Shown in pieces: positions 57,877 to 64,000 of a stretch of 64,000 nt of DNA. Numbering within the stretch: position 1 is the first letter of the stretch; each line of letters begins with the position of its first letter. A program made the position numbers and the translations under genes. Origin of the DNA: Allobosea lathyri (GTDB lineage Bacteria > Pseudomonadota > Alphaproteobacteria > Rhizobiales > Beijerinckiaceae). Under the pieces are notes generated by a model. It worked only from the letters and a program-made list of their open reading frames with translations. It made no database searches and was not told the origin of the DNA. The DNA lies in the NCBI RefSeq assembly GCF_900108245.1, contig NZ_FNUY01000002.1:496001-560000 (forward strand). Direction: 5' to 3'.

Positions 57877-57954
57877 GTGTCTCATTGTCATCAACCGCTG
57901 GTGCAAGGCGGGCGGACCTGGACTTCTTCTATACGGGGTCTTTGTTCCGCGTGA
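57877..57954 (+). CDS. rreB-like tiny ORF with a 17-nt Shine-Dalgarno sequence
   Basis: A 25-codon ORF starting with GTG (MSHCHQPLVQGGRTWTS...). It is preceded by GAAAGGAGGTGATCCAG (57861-57877), which is fully complementary to the last 17 nt of alphaproteobacterial 16S rRNA (CTGGATCACCTCCTTTC), overlapping the start codon. This is the hallmark of rreB (ribosome-regulated expression), a small mRNA described from Bradyrhizobium whose 17-nt SD and GTG start strongly reduce translation. The peptide there has 14 residues, so the homology rests on the ribosome site, not the peptide. Two hairpins and a terminator follow. Function of the peptide, if any, is unknown. Confidence 0.75.
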   Translation: MSHCHQPLVQGGRTWTSSIRGLCSA

Positions 57955-57969
57955 GTTTTCGCGCCTTTG

Positions 57970-57988
57970 GGTCCGGTTCGCCGGACCG
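57970..57988 (+). other. Hairpin with TTCG loop in the rreB-like transcript
   Basis: GGTCCGG and CCGGACC form a perfect 7-bp stem closed by a TTCG tetraloop, 16 bp after the tiny ORF stop, just before the terminator. Very stable motif expected to protect or shape the 3' end of the mRNA. Confidence 0.6.
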
Positions 57989-57999
57989 CGGTTCGACAA

Positions 58000-58036
58000 T
58001 GGAAGGGCTGCCCGCAAGGGCGGCCCTTCTTTCTTT
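58000..58036 (+). terminator. Rho-independent terminator of the rreB-like transcript
   Basis: GAAGGGCTGCCC and GGGCGGCCCTTC form a 12-bp stem with one G-T wobble, closed by GCAA and followed by TTTCTTTT. It ends a transcript of roughly 200 nt and separates it from rnr. Confidence 0.88.
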
Positions 58037-58171
58037 TCCGGCGCGCACCTGTCCAGGACACGCTTCCATTGCAGGACACGGTCTCCAGGCCGGTTCTGGC
58101 GTCGGCGCGGCGTCCGTGGCAGATAAGGGGCGTGTCTTTCCTCACCACCCCCTATCGCAAGAGCCGCCCCA

Positions 58172-60526
58172 GTGACCGCGTCCGCGCCTGAACCCAGCCG
58201 CGAGGCCATCCTGGACTTCATCGAATCCGAGCGCGGCGCCGGCCGCGAGGTCGGGCGGCGCGACATCGCCAAAGCGTTCGGGTTGTCGTCTGGCGGCAAG
58301 ATCTGGCTCAAGCGGCTGCTCAAGGAACTCGCCGAGGATGGCGAGCTGAGCGGCGACGGCAAGGACAGGCCTGTGCATCCGCGCGGTGCATTGCCGCCCG
58401 TTCTGCTCTCGGAGATCAAGTCCAAGGACCGCGATGGCGATCTCGTGGCCGCTCCCCTTGAGTGGAACGAGACGGAGGACGGCCCCGCCCCCCGCATCCT
58501 GATCGAGCGGCCGCGCGAGTTCCGCACTCGCAAGACCGCCGCCACCGCGCCCGGCGTCGGCGATCACGTGCTGCTCAAGCTGACGAGGCTCAAGGGCATC
58601 GACGGCTTCGCCTATTCCGGCCGCGTGCTGAAGGTGATGGGCAAGGCGAAAGCCCAGGTGCTCGGCATCTTCCGCGCCCTGCCCGATGGCAGTGGCCGCC
58701 TGATCCCGATCGACAAGAAGGCGCAGGGACGCGAGGCCGATATCCCGAAAGGGCAGACCGGCGGCGCAGAGGATGGCGACCTGGTCTCGGTGGCTTTGCG
58801 GGCCGGCACGCGGTTTGGGCCATCCGAAGCCCATGTGCGCGAGCGCCTGGGATCGCTCAAATCGGAACGCGCCGTCAGCCTGATCGCGATTCACGCCCAC
58901 GGCATCCCCAATGTCTTCTCGCCGGCGACGATCGCTGAGGCAGATGCGGTGAAGCCCGCCGGCACGGCCGGGCGCGAGGATTGGCGCGCGCTGCCGCTCA
59001 TCACGATCGATCCCGCCGACGCCAAGGACCATGACGACGCGGTCCATGCCGCTGAAGACGACGACCCCGACAATGCCGGCGGCTATGTCGTCACCGTCGC
59101 GATCGCCGATGTCGCGGCATACGTCCGGCCAGGCTCCAGCCTCGACCGCGAGGCGCTGGAGCGCGGCAACTCGGTCTATTTCCCCGACCGTGTCGTGCCG
59201 ATGCTGCCCGAGCGCATCTCGAACGACCTCTGCTCGCTGCGCGGCGGCGAAGACCGGCCGGCGCTGGCCGTCAGGCTCGTCCTGAAGGCCGACGGCTCCA
59301 AGAAGACGCACAGCTTCCACCGCATCCTGATGCGTTCGGCCGCCAAGCTCTCATACCAACAGGCTCAGGCCGCGATCGACGGCAAGACCGACGAGACGAC
59401 CGCGCCGATCCGCAACAGCATCCTGATGCCGCTCTGGGCGGCCTATGGCGTGGCGTCGCGCGCCCGCGACGCGCGCCAGCCGCTCGATCTGGACCTGCCC
59501 GAGCGCAAGCTCGTGCTGAAGCCCGATGGCTCTGTCGACCGCGTCATCGTGCCGGAGCGGCTGGCGGCGCATAAGTTGATCGAGGAGTTCATGATCCTCG
59601 CCAATGTCGCCGCGGCAGAGACATTGGAAAAGGCCGGCAGCCTTTTGATCTATCGCTGCCATGACGAGCCCTCGCTCGAGAAGATGCGGGTGCTCGGCGA
59701 AGTGCTGGCCTCGATCGGCATCAAGCTGCCCAAGGACGGCGCGCTCCGGCCGGTTCTGTTCAACCGCATTTTGGCGATGATCAAGGGTTCGGAGAACGAG
59801 CTCTTCCTCAACGAGGTCGTGCTGCGCACACAGGCGCAGGCCGAATATGTCGCCGAGAACTACGGCCATTTCGGCTTGAACCTGCGCCGCTACGCGCATT
59901 TCACCTCGCCAATCCGGCGCTATGCCGACCTCATCGTCCATCGCGCACTGGTCTCGGCGCTGAGGCTGGGCGATGACGGATTGCCGAAGGGAGCGACGCT
60001 CGCCGAACTGCGCGAGGTCTCGACGCGCATCTCGGCGGCCGAACGGCGCGCCATGGCAGCCGAGCGCGAAACCACCGACCGGCTGATCGCACATTTCCTC
60101 GCCGACCAGATCGGCTCGTCCTTCGACGGGCGGGTCGGCGGCGTCAATCGCGCCGGGTTGTTCGTCAAGCTCGATGGCACCGGAGCCGATGGCTTCATCC
60201 CGGCCTCGACGCTCGGCGCCGACTATTACCGCTATGACGAAGCGGGCCATGCGCTGATCGGCGAGCGCAGCGGCGAAAGCTGGCGGCTGGGCGACCGCGT
60301 GCATGTCAAACTGGTCGAAGCCGCGCCGGTGGCGGGCGCCTTGCGTTTCGAATTGCTCTCCGAAGGCCGGCGTGTGACACCAGAGCGCTCTGGCAGACGG
60401 TCGGGCCGCACGCCATTTGCGGGCGGTACGAAGGCCGGCTCCCCTTTCGGCGGGGCAGGCAGGGGCAAATCGGGCAAGCCCGGCCAGGGCAAGTCTGGCA
60501 AGGGTAAGCCCGGCAAGAGGCGGTAA
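58172..60526 (+). CDS. rnr: Ribonuclease R
   Basis: RNase R is a processive 3'-5' exoribonuclease able to degrade structured RNA. The 784-residue product has N-terminal OB-type cold-shock domains, the RNB catalytic domain with ITIDPADAKDHDDAVHA (metal-binding Asp cluster) and DVAAYVRPGSSLDREALERGNSVYFPDRVVPMLPE, a second conserved block HFTSPIRRYADLIVHRAL, an S1 domain near residues 640-725 and a Gly/Lys-rich tail (GKSGKPGQGKSGKGKPGK). Start GTG at 58172. It overlaps the next gene by one base (TAATG). Confidence 0.96.
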   Translation: MTASAPEPSREAILDFIESERGAGREVGRRDIAKAFGLSSGGKIWLKRLLKELAEDGELSGDGKDRPVHPRGALPPVLLSEIKSKDRDGDLVAAPLEWNETEDGPAPRILIERPREFRTRKTAATAPGVGDHVLLKLTRLKGIDGFAYSGRVLKVMGKAKAQVLGIFRALPDGSGRLIPIDKKAQGREADIPKGQTGGAEDGDLVSVALRAGTRFGPSEAHVRERLGSLKSERAVSLIAIHAHGIPNVFSPATIAEADAVKPAGTAGREDWRALPLITIDPADAKDHDDAVHAAEDDDPDNAGGYVVTVAIADVAAYVRPGSSLDREALERGNSVYFPDRVVPMLPERISNDLCSLRGGEDRPALAVRLVLKADGSKKTHSFHRILMRSAAKLSYQQAQAAIDGKTDETTAPIRNSILMPLWAAYGVASRARDARQPLDLDLPERKLVLKPDGSVDRVIVPERLAAHKLIEEFMILANVAAAETLEKAGSLLIYRCHDEPSLEKMRVLGEVLASIGIKLPKDGALRPVLFNRILAMIKGSENELFLNEVVLRTQAQAEYVAENYGHFGLNLRRYAHFTSPIRRYADLIVHRALVSALRLGDDGLPKGATLAELREVSTRISAAERRAMAAERETTDRLIAHFLADQIGSSFDGRVGGVNRAGLFVKLDGTGADGFIPASTLGADYYRYDEAGHALIGERSGESWRLGDRVHVKLVEAAPVAGALRFELLSEGRRVTPERSGRRSGRTPFAGGTKAGSPFGGAGRGKSGKPGQGKSGKGKPGKRR

Positions 60527-61008
60527 TGTCAGTTCAGATCCACGGCTCCATCGCACAGGAGCCGGAGCGCGAATGGCGCAAGGCGATCGGCCACGGCCTG
60601 AAAGGCCGCTGCCCGCATTGCGGGCGAGGCCGGCTTTTCCGGGCCTTCCTCAAGCCGGTCGATACCTGCGAGGCTTGCGGCGAGCCGCTGCATCACCAGC
60701 GCGCCGATGATCTGCCACCTTATGTGGTGATCACGATCGTTGGCCATATCATCGTCGGCGGCCTGCTTCTGGCCGAGAAATATGCGGACTGGCCGATGTC
60801 GCTGCATATGGCGATCTGGCCGGCATTGACTGTCCTGCTCTCCCTCATCCTGATGCAGCCTGTGAAGGGCGGCGTCATCGGCCTGCAATGGGCCCTGCGC
60901 ATGCACGGCTTCGGCGGTGAGCCCGACGACAGGCCCGAACGTCAGCCCTCGCCACACCAGCCCTCGCCAGCTCAGCCTATGCCAGGCCAGCCCGGCCACC
61001 ATCGGTAG
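60526..61008 (+). CDS. DUF983 family membrane protein
   Basis: A 160-residue DUF983 protein. The N-terminal zinc-ribbon-like part has RCPHCGRGRLF and TCEACGEPLHH; two membrane spans follow (about 68-87 and 96-115) and a Pro/Gln-rich tail (PSPHQPSPAQPMPGQPG) ends it. DUF983 genes are widespread in alphaproteobacteria next to rnr or NUDIX genes, as here; function unknown. It is coupled to rnr by a one-base overlap and followed 7 bp later by a NUDIX gene. Confidence 0.9.
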   Translation: MSVQIHGSIAQEPEREWRKAIGHGLKGRCPHCGRGRLFRAFLKPVDTCEACGEPLHHQRADDLPPYVVITIVGHIIVGGLLLAEKYADWPMSLHMAIWPALTVLLSLILMQPVKGGVIGLQWALRMHGFGGEPDDRPERQPSPHQPSPAQPMPGQPGHHR

Positions 61009-61015
61009 AACACCC

Positions 61016-61750
61016 ATGACAGACCACGCCGTCACATTGACCCAGGCCGAGCGCGTGCGCGTCGCGAGCAATATCCGGCCCAAGGACGCGGCCACGATGA
61101 TGATTCTGGATCGCAGCGGCCCCAAGCCGCGCGTCCTGATGGGCAAGCGTCATCCCAGCCACAAGTTCATGCCGGGGAAATACGTCTTTCCGGGTGGTCG
61201 CGTCGATGTCGGCGACCGCAAAATGGCAGCGACCGGCGCCCTGCCCCAGATTTGCGAGGACAGGCTGGCGGCCAGGACCGTGCGCCCGAGCCCCGCCAAG
61301 GCCCGCGCGCTGGCTTTGGCGGCCATCCGCGAGACCTTCGAGGAGACCGGGCTGCTGTTCGGCTCGACGGAATTCGGCAAGCCGGAGAGCGCGCCTGAGG
61401 GCAGCTGGGCCGATTTCGCGCGCCACGGCATCTATCCTGATCTTTCGACCGTGACCTTCGTCGCGCGAGCGATCACGCCGCCGCGTCGGCCGAAGCGTTT
61501 CGACACGCGCTTCTTCACGGTCGATTCGACCGGAATCGCAGGGCGCGTCGAGGGCGTCACCGGGCCGGATTCGGAGCTGATCGATCTGGTCTGGGTCGAT
61601 TTCGACGAGGCGAAGGAACTCGACCTGCCGACGATCACCAAGGTGATCATCGAAGAGGTCGAGGCCCGGATCGCGGCCGGTTTCGCCCCCTATCTGCCCG
61701 TCCCGTTCTTCTGGGAGAAGAATCTGCGTTTCGTGCGCGAGGAACTCTGA
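61016..61750 (+). CDS. NUDIX hydrolase
   Basis: A 244-residue NUDIX hydrolase, acting on nucleoside-diphosphate-linked substrates or CoA-type molecules. The NUDIX box is in the segment ALAAIRETFEETGLLFG after the conserved GKYVFPGGRVDVGDR; metal-binding Glu residues are in RETFEETG. The C-terminal region (RRPKRFDTRFFTVDS) matches the group formerly called NUDT19/RppH-unrelated Rhizobiales NUDIX. ATG 61016 follows DUF983 by 7 bp; the frame is open upstream but overlaps DUF983. Substrate not predictable. Confidence 0.88.
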   Translation: MTDHAVTLTQAERVRVASNIRPKDAATMMILDRSGPKPRVLMGKRHPSHKFMPGKYVFPGGRVDVGDRKMAATGALPQICEDRLAARTVRPSPAKARALALAAIRETFEETGLLFGSTEFGKPESAPEGSWADFARHGIYPDLSTVTFVARAITPPRRPKRFDTRFFTVDSTGIAGRVEGVTGPDSELIDLVWVDFDEAKELDLPTITKVIIEEVEARIAAGFAPYLPVPFFWEKNLRFVREEL

Positions 61751-61775
61751 GGCCGGATGTCGGCCCAGACGACTG

Positions 61776-61814
61776 TGCCGGCAGGCAATTCTCGCCTGCG
61801 CGGCATTCTTTCTT
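61776..61814 (+). terminator. Rho-independent terminator after the NUDIX gene
   Basis: TGCCG-GCAGGC pairs with GCCTGC-(G)-CGGCA around a 7-nt loop and is followed by TTCTTTCTT. It ends the rnr-DUF983-NUDIX operon. Confidence 0.8.
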
Positions 61815-61923
61815 GACTTCACCGGCCTGTTGCGGCATTCCCCCACCCGACGGTTTGCCGGGTCCGCCCGGCCATTTCTTTTTCTAAGGGCCTCACCCGC
61901 CCCCCAGGCTCGAGGATATTCCC

Positions 61924-62091
61924 ATGGCCAAGGCCGTGACCATCAAGATCAAATTGCTTTCGACCGCGGACACCGGCTTCTTCTACGTGACGAAGAAGAA
62001 CTCGCGCACGATGACCGAGAAGATGTCGAAGAAGAAGTACGACCCCGTCGCGCGCAAGCACGTCGAGTTCAAGGAAACCAAGATCAAGTGA
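61924..62091 (+). CDS. rpmG: 50S ribosomal protein L33
   Basis: A 55-residue L33 protein: [20 protein letters not shown], then [21 protein letters not shown] and [14 protein letters not shown]. No zinc-binding Cys pairs are present, so it is the C-minus form, as usual in alphaproteobacteria. The ATG and TGA are unambiguous. Its own terminator follows at 62144. In Rhizobiales rpmG commonly neighbours a pleD-type gene; a diguanylate cyclase gene lies nearby here. Confidence 0.97.
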   Translation: MAKAVTIKIKLLSTADTGFFYVTKKNSRTMTEKMSKKKYDPVARKHVEFKETKIK

Positions 62092-62143
62092 TCTTGGTTA
62101 CGCGTCGGGCATGACGATATCCGGCACGACAATATTCTGATTG

Positions 62144-62170
62144 ACCGCTCGGATTTCCGGGCGGTTTTTC
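62144..62170 (+). terminator. Rho-independent terminator after rpmG
   Basis: ACCGCTCGG and CCGGGCGGT (one T-G wobble) form a 9-bp stem with a 4-nt loop, followed by TTTTT. It lies 53 bp after the rpmG stop on the + strand. Confidence 0.85.
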
Positions 62171-62264
62171 GTTTGAGCCAGCGTGACGCCGGCTAGAGCA
62201 TCGGCCCGAAAAGTGGAATGCGGTTTTCGGGAAAAGCCGATGCAAAAACAAAGAGCTAGATGGT

Positions 62265-62591
62265 CTAGTAGGCCGGCTTCGGCACGAACAGGCAATATGG
62301 CCTTTGCGATGGGGCGATGACGGTGCCCGTCAGGGTTCCTCCGCTCCGGCAGATGTGAAAGCGTCCGTCTTTCGAAACCCGCGTCGCGCTTTCGGGCACG
62401 AAATGACCATCATGGGTGAGGTATCCACCTGGGACGATGCGGGGCTCGGGCTCTCGGGCGTCGGCGTCCAGCCCCATGGGCCAGCAATCGCGGTCGCTGC
62501 AGCAGTCGTAAGGGTACCAACTATGCGCGTAGACAAGCCCTCCGCCCCACGATGAGGTAGCGAGGCAGAGCGCCAATGCGATGATACGCAT
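62265..62591 (-). CDS. Small secreted Cys-containing protein, unknown
   Basis: A 108-residue exported protein. The N-terminus (MRIIALALCLATSSWGGGLVYAHS) is a signal peptide; the mature part opens with WYPYDCCSDRDCWPM, followed by GGYLTHDGHFVPESATRVSKDGRFHIC and a final CLFVPKPAY. Six cysteines in the mature protein suggest disulphides. Related short AHSWYPYDCCSDRDC-type proteins are frequent in Rhizobiales; none has a known function to my knowledge. ATG 62591 is preferred over one four codons earlier because it gives a cleaner signal peptide. Confidence 0.7.
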   Translation of the reverse strand: MRIIALALCLATSSWGGGLVYAHSWYPYDCCSDRDCWPMGLDADAREPEPRIVPGGYLTHDGHFVPESATRVSKDGRFHICRSGGTLTGTVIAPSQRPYCLFVPKPAY

Positions 62592-62915
62592 GGGTCGCTC
62601 CAACGGTTGAGGATGTCAGGCCAGCATCTTCACAGTCGCAAACAATTATGGCTGCGAATCGTCATCAGCATATCATGGACCGCAGCTATCGGGCACAGCC
62701 CATGCTGCACCGCAGCATAAGATCGCGACAGGGCCGCAATTCGCTTTCAAATTCCGGCCGGCTGCGACGATTATGTCACGCCGCGCGCCGCATGACGGTG
62801 CAAGTATGGCTTTTGGCTCTTTTTGTGGGCTTGAGCCAGAATGCGATGCTTGAAAGCCCCTCGCCGCCGCCTACTTGCATTCGACTCGACCGTCCCTCGC
62901 ATCAGGAAGCGCGCC

Positions 62916-63116
62916 TTGGCCAGCGGCGACAAGAAGATCGAACAGCCGAACGGCCCACACGGGCTGCTGCGGAGCATGCTGAAGCTCATCGTGGAAATCG
63001 ATTCCTCGCGCTTCCTGCGGAATCGCGTCGGTGCGGCGCTATTGCTGATCGGCCTGCTCGCCGCCTTCGCGGGCATCGGCTACGGGCTGCCAGCGCTGCT
63101 GTCGCGCTACTTCTGA
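62916..63116 (+). CDS. Small single-span membrane protein, unknown
   Basis: A possible 66-residue protein with a hydrophilic N-terminus (ASGDKKIEQPNGPHG) and a hydrophobic C-terminal segment (VGAALLLIGLLAAFAGIGYG). TTG at 62916 is the suggested start because AGGAAG lies about 8 bp upstream; the frame is open to 62841. No family recognised. Evidence is limited to the ribosome site, hydrophobic pattern and reasonable codon use. Confidence 0.4.
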   Translation: MASGDKKIEQPNGPHGLLRSMLKLIVEIDSSRFLRNRVGAALLLIGLLAAFAGIGYGLPALLSRYF

Positions 63117-63505
63117 GCGGGACAATCTGGACCGCGAAACGAGGGTGGCCGGCCAGCGACGGTTCTGAGGAGGCCAGAATGTCCGTCACCGACCGGCCGA
63201 GCCCTACGGTTTCCCAGGAGATGCGGCGGACCTGAGCACCCGAGGGGCGTTACGGAGCGGCTCGACGCCGCTGCGTTGAAACGACCCTACAGGCGGCCCG
63301 GGCCGAATCAATTGAATACGATCGATTCGCCAGCGTTCATCGGTCTTTAACCTTACCTGCTAAGCTTAAAGCTGAAGCTGAAATTGCGACGCGCGCCGAA
63401 ATTAGCGAATCGATGCAGGCAGTTGCGAGCCGGTCTTCAACTGGACCCGCGGGAGCCTTGTCCGTCGCGCGTTAACCAATGCCGGGCGACCCGGCATCGC
63501 AAGGT
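63117..63505. other. Intergenic region before the diguanylate cyclase gene
   Basis: About 389 bp with lower G+C in its middle (63300-63430) and no gene that I can support. A hairpin (ATGCCGGG/CCCGGCAT with loop CGA, 63481-63499) lies just past the stop of the diguanylate cyclase gene but lacks a T-tract on that strand. Confidence 0.5.
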
Positions 63506-64000
63506 TCAGGCGGCGTTGGCCACGATGACGCGGTTGCGGCCGCTTGCCTTGGCGCGATAAACCGCATCGTCGGCACGCTTCATCATCTCGGCCGATGACA
63601 CATCCCCCGCACGACGGCTAGCCACGCCGATCGAGACCGTCACGGGGATCGCGTTGCTGTTGTTGTGAATGGCGAACGGCTCCATCTCGACGCGCTCGCG
63701 AATACGTTCGGCCACGGCATAGGCGGCATCGAGCGTCGTATCGGGCAGCACGACCACGACCTCTTCCCCGCCCATGCGGGCGACGAGATCGATGCCGCGC
63801 GTGCAGGCGCGCACCCTGTCGGCGAATTCCCGGAGTACCTCGTCGCCTGCGTCATGGCCCCAGCTGTCATTGACGACCTTGAAGTGGTCGACATCGAGGA
63901 CGAGCATCGCCAGCGAGCGCGCCCGCAATGCGGATTCGTCGAACATCACCGCCATGCGGCTGTCCATGAAGCGGCGGTTATGCAGACCAGTGAGCTGGTC
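63506..64000 (-). CDS. GGDEF domain protein (diguanylate cyclase), C-terminal part
   Basis: The gene enters from beyond the window end on the - strand; 164 residues are visible, all GGDEF domain. It begins DQLTGLHNRRFMDSRM and includes LVLDVDHFKVVNDSWGHDAGDEVLREFADRV and RMGGEEVVVVLPDT, so the active-site loop is GGEEV rather than the usual GGEEF. The substrate and metal residues look intact, so c-di-GMP synthesis is likely. No RxxD inhibitory motif is seen before the loop (CTRGIDLVAR has R-G-I-D, which fits an I-site). Similarity and proximity to rpmG suggest a PleD-type response regulator, but the N-terminus is outside. Confidence 0.9.
   Translation of the reverse strand, partial: DQLTGLHNRRFMDSRMAVMFDESALRARSLAMLVLDVDHFKVVNDSWGHDAGDEVLREFADRVRACTRGIDLVARMGGEEVVVVLPDTTLDAAYAVAERIRERVEMEPFAIHNNSNAIPVTVSIGVASRRAGDVSSAEMMKRADDAVYRAKASGRNRVIVANAA

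Noticed and set aside
57861..57877. Possible remnant of a 16S rRNA gene
   Set aside because: Only 17 nt match and they are complementary, not identical, to the rRNA end; flanking sequence is unrelated. A functional ribosome site explains it better.

Overview
The window is a G+C-rich chromosomal segment from an alphaproteobacterium of the Rhizobiales (Hyphomicrobiales). Gene order and protein sequences fit a Bosea-like or closely related lineage: rplI-dnaB-alr-radA-cvpA-purF, queA next to two cyclophilins, tig-clpP-clpX-lon, and a full 14-subunit nuo operon. This placement is inferred from gene content and protein style; no 16S gene is present. I see no phage genes, transposases, integrases or CRISPR arrays, so this is mostly core chromosome with a few accessory insertions.

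Layout. 1-9.5 kb (+ strand): translation, replication, cell-wall and purine genes (DUF2232 tail, rplI, dnaB, alr, radA, cvpA, purF), then an SDR oxidoreductase and a secreted alpha/beta hydrolase. 9.5-19.1 kb (- strand): der, a TPR membrane protein, queA, two cyclophilins around a secreted protein, a probable + strand sRNA near 15.1 kb, DUF1467, RidA, methylmalonyl-CoA epimerase, RNase J and birA. 19.2-35.2 kb (- strand): the NADH dehydrogenase (complex I) operon nuoA to nuoN, carrying two extra genes (a GFA-fold zinc protein between nuoC and nuoD, and a 65-residue membrane protein between nuoH and nuoI) and an unusually extended NuoE. 35.6-38.8 kb: an M15-type peptidase, tRNA-Val, tRNA-Asp and a chemoreceptor with a haem c motif. 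39.0-45.6 kb (- strand): lon, clpX, clpP, tig (protein folding and proteolysis). 45.7-49.2 kb: tRNA-Leu, a multicopper-oxidase-like protein that has lost its copper ligands, gluconokinase and 6-phosphogluconate dehydrogenase. 49.5-51.4 kb: ACC deaminase (acdS) divergent from an Lrp-type regulator. 51.5-57.5 kb (- strand): the urea ABC transporter urtABCDE behind a consensus sigma-54 promoter. 57.8-64 kb: a tiny mRNA with a 17-nt Shine-Dalgarno sequence (rreB type), rnr, DUF983, NUDIX, rpmG, two small ORFs and the end of a diguanylate cyclase gene.

Functional themes. The nuo operon supplies respiratory proton pumping. urt plus acdS point to scavenging of nitrogen from urea and from the plant ethylene precursor ACC, which fits a soil or plant-associated life. 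Eight palindromic intergenic elements (seven of one family, one of another) lie between genes, four of them inside the nuo and urt operons, where they may shape mRNA processing. The most unusual elements are the rreB-like small mRNA with a possible self-sequestered ribosome site, the structured sRNA candidate at 15.1 kb, the copper-ligand-free multicopper oxidase fold, and the two genes embedded in the nuo operon.
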